This document shows, one piece after another, positions 1 through 8,357 of a stretch of DNA of 64,000 nt (position 1 is its first letter; every line of letters starts with the position of its first letter). The DNA is taken from the NCBI GenBank assembly GCA_937995755.1, contig CALKJD010000131.1:1-64000 (forward strand), given 5' to 3'. Position numbers and translations under genes: made by a program. Source of the DNA: an uncultured Saprospiraceae bacterium (lineage in GTDB: Bacteria; Bacteroidota; Bacteroidia; Chitinophagales; Saprospiraceae). The notes below the pieces were generated by a model, which ran no database searches, was not told the DNA's origin, and was given only the letters and a program-made list of their open reading frames with translations.

Positions 1-1220
1 TAGCTACACGGTATACCTAACAACCAGTAGCTTAAAAAGGTGATGATAGTAGGTACCCTTACATCTTGTAATCCACGAAGTACAGATAAAGTAATCACTT
101 GGATTCCATCTGGAATTTGGAATATTGCAGCAGCTAATAATAGATAAGCCGCTATAGAAATGACTTCAGGATCATCCATGTAAATGGTAGGAAGGAAATG
201 TCTAGTTAGAATAAATACGATAGCCGTAAACACCATGAATAGTGTGATCTGAATCATAGCGGAATAGCCTGCGTCCTTCACTTTTATTATATCTCCTTTA
301 CCAAGTTGGTTGCCTACTCTTATTGTAGCGGCCATAGCAAGCCCTGTAGCGATCATAAAAGTCATAGAGGCTAGATTGATGGCAATCTGATGCGAAGCTA
401 GCTCAACCTTACCTATGAGTCCCATGATGATAGCTGCAGCGGAAAAGGCAGTCAACTCAAAGGTCATCTGAAATGAAGAAGGGATTCCCAAGCTTAATAC
501 CTTTTTAAAATAAGAAGCTTTATACACGTTTAACCTCACTTCACTCAAGTAGCTCCATAGATTTTTCCAATATCTAAAGATTACAAGAATTCCAAAGACC
601 ATAAATACTCTAGAGATCAAACTGCTTAATGCCGCACCTGCAGTTCCCATTTCTGGGAATCCCCAATAGCCAAAAATCAAAAGATAGTTAAGTATAACAT
701 TAAGCACATTACCAATGATGATGATGATCATGGAGGGTAGTGTCTCAGATAATCCATCACTATAGCAACGTAAGGTCTGAAAGATCATAAATGGAAACAT
801 ACCGAGTGCAGAATAGAACATATATTCTGCCGCATGTGGCAATATATCTGGATCTTGTCCAAGATACTTCATGAATGGTATGAAGGCTATCAATAGAACC
901 ATGCTGATCACTCCAAAAGCGATATTAACGATCAGGCTGTGTTTAAAATATGATGATATACGTCTATCATCTCCTGCTCCTTGCGCTTCTGAAATGAGTG
1001 GTGGCAAAGCAAAACTAATACCCATACCAAACACTAGACAAATTGCGTAGAGCGCATTTGCAAAGGACACTCCTGCTAATGCCGCAGGTCCTAACTTGCC
1101 TACCATTACGTTATCAGCAAAATTGACAGCTACTTGTCCTAGCTGGCTCGCCATAAGCGGTAGCGCTAGTTTAAGATTGAGCCGAAAGTCTTCTTTATAT
1201 CTTGTTATAAAATTATACAC
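1..1220 (-). CDS. MATE family multidrug/Na+ efflux transporter, partial (3' end beyond window)
   Basis: The minus strand is open from a GTG at 1220 to the window edge (about 406 residues without a stop), so the C-terminus is missing. The translation begins with a short cytoplasmic stretch and then the typical MATE opening LALPLMASQLGQVAVNFAD, followed by NVMVGKLG and about ten hydrophobic helices; the second half repeats the pattern (GIPSSFQMTFELTAF, then ATIRVGNQLGKGD). These are the two pseudo-symmetric MatE domains of NorM/DinF-type antiporters, which export cationic drugs or toxins in exchange for Na+ or H+. A full protein would be about 450 residues. It is divergent from a TetR gene across 277 bp, the usual arrangement for a regulator controlling an exporter. 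The GTG start is the most upstream candidate that keeps the whole first helix. Substrate cannot be told from sequence. Confidence 0.9.
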   Translation of the reverse strand, partial: MYNFITRYKEDFRLNLKLALPLMASQLGQVAVNFADNVMVGKLGPAALAGVSFANALYAICLVFGMGISFALPPLISEAQGAGDDRRISSYFKHSLIVNIAFGVISMVLLIAFIPFMKYLGQDPDILPHAAEYMFYSALGMFPFMIFQTLRCYSDGLSETLPSMIIIIIGNVLNVILNYLLIFGYWGFPEMGTAGAALSSLISRVFMVFGILVIFRYWKNLWSYLSEVRLNVYKASYFKKVLSLGIPSSFQMTFELTAFSAAAIIMGLIGKVELASHQIAINLASMTFMIATGLAMAATIRVGNQLGKGDIIKVKDAGYSAMIQITLFMVFTAIVFILTRHFLPTIYMDDPEVISIAAYLLLAAAIFQIPDGIQVITLSVLRGLQDVRVPTIITFLSYWLLGIPCS

Positions 1221-1429
1221 GCTGCAAGGTAGGAAATGAACCTATACTACAATGTATTTTCACTTATGTTGTATGATAATATAAGTGGATATGCAGGTGA
1301 CAACACATAGTTGAGCATTGGTAAATGAGTGTCAGTGCATGACAGTATATAACGGAAGGGAAGTGTAGAAGAAAAATATAATAAAGTGTTGGTGAGATAG
1401 CCTTAGTAAATACATAAAGCTCATAGAAT

Positions 1430-1469
1430 AAAATTAACTGGTGTTAAAATATTTAACAGTGTTAATTTT
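1430..1469. promoter_or_regulatory. Candidate TetR operator: four alternating GTTAA half-sites
   Basis: TTAAC at 1434-1438, GTTAA at 1443-1447, TTAAC at 1453-1457 and GTTAA at 1461-1465 form a nested inverted repeat: the outer arms AAAATTAAC (1430-1438) and GTTAATTTT (1461-1469) pair exactly, and so do the inner arms GTTAAA (1443-1448) and TTTAAC (1452-1457). The element ends 3 bp before a consensus-like -7 box TATCTTTG (1472-1479) that lies 19 bp upstream of the TetR ATG. A dimeric TetR protein bound here would cover the promoter, which suggests autoregulation and control of the divergent exporter. Binding is inferred. Confidence 0.5.
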
Positions 1470-1471
1470 CC

Positions 1472-1479
1472 TATCTTTG
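1472..1479 (+). promoter_or_regulatory. Bacteroidota-type -7 box TATCTTTG for the TetR gene
   Basis: The sequence matches the TAnnTTTG consensus exactly and lies 18 bp upstream of the TetR ATG, so transcription would begin roughly 10-13 nt before the start codon. No clear -33 TTG at 17-21 bp was found; that position is occupied by the inverted-repeat operator candidate. Confidence 0.45.
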
Positions 1480-1497
1480 GGCTATAATATTTATACT

Positions 1498-2073
1498 ATG
1501 ACTAATACAACATTAAAAGAAGCGCGTACGAGAGGGTACTTCCTTGAGGCGACAAAGGAGATTTTGAAGGGAGAGGGCATCAAAGCTCTAAGCGTGAGAA
1601 ATATTGCCGAGAGAGCAGGCTACTCATATGCAACGTTATATAATTACTTCAAGGATCAGACGGAGTTGATTTCTCTCAGTCTTTTAGACTTTAAAGATGA
1701 GTGTAGGGATGCGGTAAATCAAAATATTCGCCAATCTAATCCAGGTAAGTCAGAAATCAAATCTATCGTTATAGGCTATGTGAATTATTTTGTTCAATAT
1801 CCTGGCGTTTTTGATTTGTTTTATATCGAGAAGTTAGCCTCAAAGGGTGTTAATGAAGAAGTAGTTTCATTTTTAGACAAGCTTTGCGAAGAGGATTGGA
1901 ATTATCTCATAGGAAACAATACCTATTCAGAAGAAAGAGTAATTGCATTAAGAATGGTATTAAATCAATCCGTCATTGGGTTGTTGATGTCATACCTAAA
2001 GCGGAACACACCATCTGAATATAGAGAGTTTATTAAATCTATCAATCTAGCAATCGATACGATTTTAGACTAG
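1498..2073 (+). CDS. TetR/AcrR family transcriptional regulator
   Basis: A 191-residue protein with an N-terminal helix-turn-helix of the TetR_N type: ATKEILKGEGIKALSVRNIAERAG followed by YSYATLYNYFKDQTELI, where the recognition helix is ATLYNYF. The rest is an all-helical ligand/dimerisation domain of normal family length. An in-frame GTG at 1441 would give a 19-residue hydrophobic extension unknown in the family and would begin inside the operator candidate, so the ATG at 1498 is chosen. It is divergent from the MATE exporter and most likely represses it until an inducer binds the C-terminal domain. The C-terminal domain resembles no particular subfamily well enough to name a ligand. Confidence 0.88.
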   Translation: MTNTTLKEARTRGYFLEATKEILKGEGIKALSVRNIAERAGYSYATLYNYFKDQTELISLSLLDFKDECRDAVNQNIRQSNPGKSEIKSIVIGYVNYFVQYPGVFDLFYIEKLASKGVNEEVVSFLDKLCEEDWNYLIGNNTYSEERVIALRMVLNQSVIGLLMSYLKRNTPSEYREFIKSINLAIDTILD

Positions 2074-2156
2074 TTTTTGATGAGCTCAAAACTAAAATGT
2101 AAGCCTAAAAAGGTGATGGAAAGAAACAAAGTGTAATGTAATCTGCTATAAATAAG

Positions 2157-2184
2157 AAATGGCCACCTCTCGGCAGCCATTTTT
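2157..2184. terminator. Bidirectional terminator between convergent TetR and histone-like genes
   Basis: Arms AAATGGC (2157-2163) and GCCATTT (2176-2182) with a 12-nt loop; the plus strand continues with TT and the minus strand reads into ATTTCTTATT. It lies between two convergent stop codons (2073 and 2210), so it can serve both genes. The stem is short, so its strength is moderate. Confidence 0.55.
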
Positions 2185-2209
2185 CATTTCTATTTTAGAC
2201 TTGCTAAGA

Positions 2210-2857
2210 TTACTTCTTAGTAGTTTTTCTCTTTGCAGTAGTCTTTCTCTTAGCAGTTGCTTTCTTTTTTGCTGGAGCAGCTTTTTTTGCAACAGTTTTC
2301 TTAGCAGTTGCTTTTTTTGCAGCTGGAGCAGCTTTTTTAGCAGCTGTTTTCTTAGCAGGAGCTTTTTTAGCAGCAGCTTTCTTAGCAGCGGCAGCAGCTT
2401 TTTTCTTAGCAGCAGCTTCCTTCTTTTTAGCAGCAGCGGCAGCTTTCTTAGCTTTAGCAGCTTCTCTTTTCTTAGCAGCAGCGGCTTTTTTCTTAGCAGC
2501 GGCAGCAGCTTTCTTAGCTTTAGCAGCTTCTCTTTTCTTTTCAGCAGCAGCTTTTTTCTTAGCAGCAGCGGCAGCTCTCTTAGCGGCAGCAGCAGCTTTT
2601 TTCTTAGCAGCGATTGCTTCTTTCTTAGCAGCAGCGTCAGCTATTTTCTTTGCAGCAGCAGCAGCTTTCTTTTCAGCAGCTTCTTTTGCTCTTAAGGCAG
2701 CAGCTTTTGCTTTAGCAGCAGCAGCCTTCTTTTTTTCAGCAAGAGCTCTCTTTTTTTCAGCAGCAGCAGCTTTTAGATCTCTCTTTAATTGTGCTTCTAG
2801 TTTCTTAAGTTCAGCCTTCGCACTTCTGATTTGTGCCTTTAATTTAGTCGTACTCAT
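2210..2857 (-). CDS. Lys/Ala-rich histone H1-like DNA-binding protein
   Basis: A 215-residue protein made almost wholly of Ala and Lys. Residues 1-30 (MSTTKLKAQIRSAKAELKKL) look like a short amphipathic, possibly coiled-coil start; residues 30-160 are tandem AAKKKAAA-type blocks with Glu/Arg inserts; residues 165-215 contain PAKK/TAKK repeats like the tail of eukaryotic H1, chlamydial Hc1/Hc2 and AlgP. The protein is very basic, fits nucleoid association, and has no signal peptide. The strand choice is clear: the opposite strand also has a long open frame, but it encodes only Ser/Phe/Leu low complexity, the complement of GCN and AAR codons. Function as a chromatin-like protein is inferred from composition; a disordered RNA-binding role is the alternative. 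Confidence 0.85.
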   Translation of the reverse strand: MSTTKLKAQIRSAKAELKKLEAQLKRDLKAAAAEKKRALAEKKKAAAAKAKAAALRAKEAAEKKAAAAAKKIADAAAKKEAIAAKKKAAAAAKRAAAAAKKKAAAEKKREAAKAKKAAAAAKKKAAAAKKREAAKAKKAAAAAKKKEAAAKKKAAAAAKKAAAKKAPAKKTAAKKAAPAAKKATAKKTVAKKAAPAKKKATAKRKTTAKRKTTKK

Positions 2858-3547
2858 AATAGTAATGATGTTAATTTGCTCCAGTCTTAAATACTGGATT
2901 GTTCAATTTTGAAAATTATAAAGCGAGTATAAAAGATCGCTGTTGAATAATGTAATGCAATTTTGATTCCGAAAATTCAAATGTTACTTACTTCAAGCTT
3001 TCTTTCAGTACTCCGTATTTAACGGTGCAAAATTAATTTTTTATAATTAATAATGCAGATAAATTTTATGTAACTGTTTTTACATGCATGGATTGGACTG
3101 ATTTCTTACATTTTAGTCACAATAAATTCGTTTAAATTGACCGTTCGTAAGTGTAATCTTGATGCAAAAGTAAAACCATTTTTATATAAAAAGGTTTTGA
3201 GACTTTTAGTTGATGTATTAAAAAGAAGCATGACATAGCTTTATATAGTTAGTATCAATAATATGTTTTCTATATTCAAAAAATGTAATCGATATCTAAT
3301 GAGTTTTTCAAAATGAATTTGCGCAGATTTGATTTAAAGCAACGAGACTAATTATACTTTATTAATATGTTTTTGACCAAGAGTGTTAGTAGAGAATAGA
3401 ATCGAATACTTGGAAGAGAACTTTGATAAAGGTATTTTCTAGGTCATAGATTTAAACTGACTATAGAGTTCGATCTGAGTAGATCAAGAATTTGTCATTA
3501 CAAGACTATTGCAAATGCTTACCTTTGTTACTTAATATACTAACACT
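2858..3547. other. Intergenic region between divergent genes, about 690 bp
   Basis: Very AT-rich. It lies between the histone-like gene (minus) and the radical SAM gene (plus). A TAATTTTG (-7 like) occurs on the minus strand at 3037-3030, which would give the histone-like gene a leader of about 165 nt. The plus-strand promoter box at 3520-3527 is listed separately. No open frame of gene-like quality, no tRNA and no clear repeat was seen in the remainder. Confidence 0.5.
3520..3527 (+). promoter_or_regulatory. -7 box TACCTTTG upstream of the radical SAM gene
   Basis: Exact match to TAnnTTTG, 20 bp upstream of the TTG start codon at 3548; transcription would begin near 3533. A TTTG at 3491-3494 is 25 bp upstream, longer than the usual spacing, so the -33 element is uncertain. 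Confidence 0.5.
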
Positions 3548-5749
3548 TTGGCCGATCTACTTCTAATTACTCCACCGTTTACCCAGCTTAATACTCCATA
3601 TCCTGGTACCGCTTACCTCAAAGGTTTTCTGAATACTAAAGAGATCAGTAACTATCAAATAGATCTCGGTATCGAAGTGATATTGGATATGTTTTGTAAA
3701 GAGGGACTGCAAAGTATATTTGACTATGCAATAGAACATAATACGATCACATCTGATAACGCGCTACGTATATATAGCCTCAGAGAAGATTACATTCAAA
3801 CAATCGATTACGTAATTCTATTTCTACAGGGTCAAAATCAAACTTTCGCTAGACAAATATGTACAGAAAATTTTCTTCCGCAAGCGAATAGATTATTAAA
3901 TATTCAAGATACGGATTGGGCATTTGGATCTATGGGAGTACAAGATCATGCAAAGCATATAGCTACTCTTTATTTAGAAGATATATCTGACTTTATTGTA
4001 GAGTGTGTGGATGATCAATTCGGTTTTAGTAGATATGCTGAGAGATTAGGTCGCAGTGCCAACAGTTTTGATACACTTTATGACAATTTACTAAGGGTAA
4101 ACACTTATATAGATGATATAACTTTATCAATACTTCAATCGCATTTGGAGTCAGTTCAACCCAAATTAGTTTGCTTTTCAGTTCCCTTTCCAGGTAATCT
4201 TTATAGTGCATTCAGATGTGCACAGTTTATACAGTCCAATTATCCTGAAATAAAAGTTGCCATGGGCGGAGGATTTCCAAATACAGAGTTGAGAAGTGTG
4301 AATGATGTGCGAGTATTTGAGTTTTTTGACTACATCACTTTAGATGATGGAGAGCTTCCTGTAGAATTGCTAGCCTCTAATGTTTTGGATCGCAATTCTA
4401 CTAATCCGAATACTGGATTTTACAAAAGAACATTTCTACTTGAAAATGATGAAGTAGTCTACAATAACTTTTCCATTAGGCAAGATTATAAGCAAGCAGA
4501 TGTGGGTACACCGAATTATAATGATTTACTTCTAGATAAGTATATTTCTGTCATTGAAGTGGCAAATCCAATGCATAGTCTTTGGAGTGATGGTCGATGG
4601 AATAAGTTGACAATGGCACATGGTTGCTATTGGGGGAAATGTACCTTTTGTGATGTTTCGTTGGACTATATAGGTAAGTACGAGCCTATCACGGCATCTA
4701 TGCTTGTAGATCGAATGCAAGATATGATCGAGCAAACTGGAGAGAATGGATTTCACTTTGTGGATGAAGCCGCACCACCCGCATTGATGCGTGCTGTGGC
4801 TATAGAAATTATCAGACGAAAACTTACCGTGACATGGTGGACTAATATCAGATTTGAAAAAAGCTTTACTCGAGATCTATGTTTGCTACTTAAAGCATCA
4901 GGATGTATAGCGGTATCAGGGGGATTAGAAGTAGCATCAGATCGATTGTTAGATTTGATCCAAAAGGGAGTAACGGTAGAGCAAGTTGCACAAGTCACTC
5001 GTAATTTTACAGAAGCAGGAGTAATGGTACACTCATATCTTATGTATGGTTACCCAACTCAAACGGTGCAAGAAACTATTGATAGCCTGGAAATGGTCCG
5101 GCAGTTATTAGAGCAAGGTGTCATTCAATCTGGATTTTGGCATCAGTTTGCACTTACTGCTCATAGTCCAGTCGGTTTAGCACCATCCGATTATGGTATT
5201 GAACCACATTATAATGAGATCACTTTTGCCAACAATGATGTAGCCTTTACAGATAGTACTGGAATCGATCATGAAATGTTTAGCGAAGGATTACGCAAGT
5301 CATTATTTAATTATATGCATGGGCTCTGTTTTGATCATGATTTGCAAGAATGGTTTGATTTTGAAATTCCACAGACATCGATAGATCCAGATTATATTTT
5401 GGATTGTATTGAAGCGGATACTTTTTCAGATATTAAATCTTCATCAAAGGTGGTTTGGTTAGGTAATCTTCCTACAGTCGAATATGCTACGGAGCTGATA
5501 AAGGGCAAGCAAGTTGAAGTGATTCATATGACTTTTCATGATAAGAGATCGAGTACCGAAGTCTCAATGAAGGCTGATGACGCAAATTGGCTCATCGACA
5601 CACTAGAAGATCTTAAGATAGGAGAGGGTAGTATAATGACATATGGTAAACTGAAATTGAGCTATGAAGAACATCTAGATGACTTTACGCTGTTTTGGTA
5701 CGGAGCAGAAATGAATGCCATGAGAGAAATTGGTTTGTTAGTGTTGTAA
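3548..5749 (+). CDS. B12-binding domain radical SAM protein
   Basis: A 733-residue cytoplasmic enzyme. The N-terminal part begins ADLLLITPPF and contains a cobalamin-binding-like Rossmann segment (about 200-290: LVCFSVPFPGN, VAMGGGFPNTE), but no DxHxxG base-off motif is visible. The radical SAM core starts at about residue 355; the cluster cysteines lie in HGCYWGKCTFCDV, a CX4CX2C spacing rather than the usual CX3CX2C. The remaining core has GGLEVASDRLLDLIQKG and LMYGYPTQT, typical of this superfamily. The C-terminal 150 residues match no domain I can name. The only usable start is TTG at 3548, since a stop lies in frame at 3533 and a later start would remove the first beta strand. The gene stands alone. 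Substrate is unknown; methylation, rearrangement or an RNA modification are all possible. Confidence 0.85.
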   Translation: MADLLLITPPFTQLNTPYPGTAYLKGFLNTKEISNYQIDLGIEVILDMFCKEGLQSIFDYAIEHNTITSDNALRIYSLREDYIQTIDYVILFLQGQNQTFARQICTENFLPQANRLLNIQDTDWAFGSMGVQDHAKHIATLYLEDISDFIVECVDDQFGFSRYAERLGRSANSFDTLYDNLLRVNTYIDDITLSILQSHLESVQPKLVCFSVPFPGNLYSAFRCAQFIQSNYPEIKVAMGGGFPNTELRSVNDVRVFEFFDYITLDDGELPVELLASNVLDRNSTNPNTGFYKRTFLLENDEVVYNNFSIRQDYKQADVGTPNYNDLLLDKYISVIEVANPMHSLWSDGRWNKLTMAHGCYWGKCTFCDVSLDYIGKYEPITASMLVDRMQDMIEQTGENGFHFVDEAAPPALMRAVAIEIIRRKLTVTWWTNIRFEKSFTRDLCLLLKASGCIAVSGGLEVASDRLLDLIQKGVTVEQVAQVTRNFTEAGVMVHSYLMYGYPTQTVQETIDSLEMVRQLLEQGVIQSGFWHQFALTAHSPVGLAPSDYGIEPHYNEITFANNDVAFTDSTGIDHEMFSEGLRKSLFNYMHGLCFDHDLQEWFDFEIPQTSIDPDYILDCIEADTFSDIKSSSKVVWLGNLPTVEYATELIKGKQVEVIHMTFHDKRSSTEVSMKADDANWLIDTLEDLKIGEGSIMTYGKLKLSYEEHLDDFTLFWYGAEMNAMREIGLLVL

Positions 5750-5981
5750 TCATCTCCACCTTAAATCATATTTTTTTTAGACTACTAAGCGAGACCGTAA
5801 TGGCTAGGTTGAAAAAGTATGTTGAAGATTATTAAAACTCTTGTTTGCAACCTCATAGACTAATACTAGTTTGATTAAACCGCGTCCTGTAGTCTAGACC
5901 AATTCGCTCCTGATCGTCATAATTTGAATTAACAATCAATAATTTAGAATCAACAATCTTTCTCTCATTCATTCAATTCCC

Positions 5982-5989
5982 TACCTTCG
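5982..5989 (+). promoter_or_regulatory. -7-like box TACCTTCG upstream of the ABC-F gene
   Basis: Seven of eight positions match TAnnTTTG, 26 bp before the ATG at 6016, and the following GCCGCT resembles the sequence after other -7 boxes here. No convincing -33 TTG was found. Confidence 0.35.
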
Positions 5990-6015
5990 CCGCTCAATTC
6001 AGAAAGTAGCATAAC

Positions 6016-7647
6016 ATGGTATCAGTAGACGGCATAGCAGTAGAATTTAGTGGACATACACTCTTCAAAGACGTATCATTTGTAATCAACGAGAATGATA
6101 AGATCGCCCTTATGGGTAAGAATGGTGCAGGGAAGTCTACCATGATGAAAATCATCGCTGGAGTACAAATGGCCAATCGAGGTAAAATCAGTAAATCGGA
6201 ACATACTAAAATCGGATATTTGCCACAACATCTACTTACCGAAGATGATTGTACAGTAGCGCAAGAAGCGGCTAAGGCCTACGAAGAGTATTTCTCTCTA
6301 AAGAAGCAATTAGATGACCTCAACGAGCAGATGATGACGCGTACAGACTACGAATCTGATGCATATATGAAACTCATCGAACAATCTTCAGATATCGGAG
6401 AGCAATTCTATAATCTGGAAGAAGTAAATCACGAAGCAGAAGTTGAGAAAGCTCTCAAAGGATTGGGGTTTAAGCAAGAGGATATGAATCGTCCTACTAG
6501 TGAGTTTTCTGGAGGATGGCGTATGCGTATTGAGTTGGCCAAGATATTACTACAAAAACCAGATCTGATTCTACTCGATGAGCCGACTAACCATATCGAT
6601 ATCGAATCTGTATTATGGTTAGAAGATTTCTTGGTGAATAAGGCTAACGCGGTGATGGTGATCTCTCACGATAGGGCATTCATCGATAATATCACTAACC
6701 GCACCGTGGAAGTGACGATGGGTCGTATATACGATTACAAAGCCAGTTACTCACACTATCTCGAACTCCGTAAAGAGAGAAGAGAGACACAGTTAAAAGC
6801 CTTCAAAGAGCAAAAGAAATTTATCGCAGAGCAAGAGCGATTCATTGAAAGATTTAAGGGTACATATTCCAAGACTAATCAAGTATCCTCAGTAGAGCGG
6901 ATGCTAGAGAAATTAGAGATCGTAGAAATAGATGAAGTGGACAGCGCTTCATTACGATTGAGGTTTCCACCGGCACCGAGATCTGGAGATTATCCAGTTA
7001 TGGTGGAAGATTTGACTAAGAAATACGGTGATCACACAGTATTTCAACAAGCAAATATGACGATAGAGAGAGGTGAGAAAGTAGCTTTTGTAGGTCGTAA
7101 CGGTGAAGGAAAGTCGACTATGATCAAAGCCATCATGCAAGAGATAGAAGTAGAAGGAAAATGCGAAATTGGTCATAATATCGAAATAGGATATTTTGCA
7201 CAGAATCAAGCTTCTTTATTAGATCCTAAATTATCAGTATTCGAAACTGTAGATGAAGTGGCAAAAGGAGAAATACGTACTCAGATTAAGCATCTCCTAG
7301 GTGGGTTTATGTTTTCTGGAGAGGATATCGATAAGAAGGTAAGTGTATTGTCTGGTGGAGAAAAGACTAGATTGGCCATGGTCAAATTACTACTAGAACC
7401 ACATAACTTATTGATTCTCGATGAGCCTACCAATCACTTGGATCTCAGATCCAAAGATGTACTCAAAGACGCATTATTAGCATTTGATGGTACGCTGATA
7501 TTAGTATCTCACGATAGAGATTTCTTAAAAGGGATCGCGGAGAAAGTATTCGAATTTAAAGACAAGAAAGTTAGAGAGCACTTTGAAACAATAGATGCAT
7601 TCTTAGAGCGTAATAAGGCAGAGAGTATGCGTGATTTGAATTTGTAG
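6016..7647 (+). CDS. ABC-F family ATP-binding protein (ribosome-associated, YbiT/EttA-like)
   Basis: A 543-residue protein with two ABC ATPase domains and no membrane segment, the ABC-F layout. Domain 1: Walker A GKNGAGKST (about 34-42), signature SGGWRMR, Walker B LILLDEPTNHID, H-loop ISHD. A charged linker (about 240-310) with the arm/P-site-tRNA-interaction region follows (LRKERRETQLKAFKEQKKF). Domain 2: Walker A GRNGEGKST (about 361-369), signature LSGGEKTRLA, Walker B LILDEPTNHLD, H-loop VSHDRDF. Length and the absence of a long C-terminal coiled coil resemble YbiT rather than Uup. Such proteins bind the ribosomal E site and regulate or rescue translation, and some give antibiotic resistance; nothing here points to resistance. 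It is a single-gene unit between flanking intergenic gaps. Confidence 0.92.
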   Translation: MVSVDGIAVEFSGHTLFKDVSFVINENDKIALMGKNGAGKSTMMKIIAGVQMANRGKISKSEHTKIGYLPQHLLTEDDCTVAQEAAKAYEEYFSLKKQLDDLNEQMMTRTDYESDAYMKLIEQSSDIGEQFYNLEEVNHEAEVEKALKGLGFKQEDMNRPTSEFSGGWRMRIELAKILLQKPDLILLDEPTNHIDIESVLWLEDFLVNKANAVMVISHDRAFIDNITNRTVEVTMGRIYDYKASYSHYLELRKERRETQLKAFKEQKKFIAEQERFIERFKGTYSKTNQVSSVERMLEKLEIVEIDEVDSASLRLRFPPAPRSGDYPVMVEDLTKKYGDHTVFQQANMTIERGEKVAFVGRNGEGKSTMIKAIMQEIEVEGKCEIGHNIEIGYFAQNQASLLDPKLSVFETVDEVAKGEIRTQIKHLLGGFMFSGEDIDKKVSVLSGGEKTRLAMVKLLLEPHNLLILDEPTNHLDLRSKDVLKDALLAFDGTLILVSHDRDFLKGIAEKVFEFKDKKVREHFETIDAFLERNKAESMRDLNL

Positions 7648-7814
7648 CCTGAGTATCTTGAAGTTTTGCTAATTTGTCTAATAGCTCAAAATCATACTAA
7701 TGATTGACTTAATAGAAATCAAAATTGTAAGTTGCCTTACTTGATGTGTTACTACATTTTCTTTATTTCGCATATAATGTTCGTATTTTGCCGCTGAATA
7801 TAAAATATGTACAA

Positions 7815-8357
7815 ATGAAAGGAATAGTATTTACCGAGTTTCTGGATATGGTGGAAGCCAAATTTGGCTACGAGGTAGTAGATCAAATAATCTCTGAATC
7901 TAACTTAGAGTCCGATGGGATATATACTTCTATAGGCACTTATCCTCATTCTGAGGTGGTAAGTCTACTTATGAATCTCTCCAGTGAAGTAAAAATCGAT
8001 CCAGCAATACTACTTAAAGAATTTGGTAAGTATCTATTCGATGCATTTCTAAGTAGTTATCCTCAATTCTTTACTGCGGTGGATAATTCATTTGCTTTTC
8101 TTCATTCTATAGACAATCATATACATGTAGAAGTATTGAAGTTGTATCCAGATGCCACCTTACCTTCATTCCAGTCAGAAGAAATAGAGGATGGAACTAT
8201 GATTATGACTTATAAAAGCGAGCGTAAAATGGCAGGGCTGGCAGAAGGGTTGATCGAAAGGTCTATTTTGCATTATGATGAAAAGTGTTCGATACAATCA
8301 GAAAAGATGAACGAAGAAGGCAGTGAAGTGAAATTTACTATAAAAAGGATATCATAG
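7815..8357 (+). CDS. H-NOX (heme-nitric oxide/oxygen binding) sensor protein
   Basis: A 180-residue stand-alone H-NOX domain. The N-terminus MKGIVFTEFLDMVE is the family hallmark; the expected proximal heme ligand is His104 in NHIHVEVLKLYPDA, and the heme-propionate motif YxSxR is YKSER at 133-137. The protein binds heme and senses NO (or CO/O2) in the cytoplasm. An upstream in-frame start at 7746 would add 23 residues absent from the family, so the ATG at 7815 is preferred. The stop TAG overlaps by one base with the GTG start of the next gene, a hybrid kinase, which strongly suggests translational coupling and a direct sensor-kinase partnership as described for H-NOX/HnoK pairs. No distal-pocket Tyr can be assigned by eye, so NO selectivity is likely but not proven. 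Confidence 0.93.
   Translation: MKGIVFTEFLDMVEAKFGYEVVDQIISESNLESDGIYTSIGTYPHSEVVSLLMNLSSEVKIDPAILLKEFGKYLFDAFLSSYPQFFTAVDNSFAFLHSIDNHIHVEVLKLYPDATLPSFQSEEIEDGTMIMTYKSERKMAGLAEGLIERSILHYDEKCSIQSEKMNEEGSEVKFTIKRIS

Noticed and set aside
2159-2695. 178-residue plus-strand frame rich in Ser/Phe/Leu
   Set aside because: It is the complement of the Lys/Ala repeat gene; composition is forced by GCN and AAR codons and there is no domain, signal peptide or promoter.
5802-5815. 14-mer GGCTAGGTTGAAAA also present at 58451-58464
   Set aside because: Too short and isolated; flanking sequences do not match, so chance is the simplest explanation.
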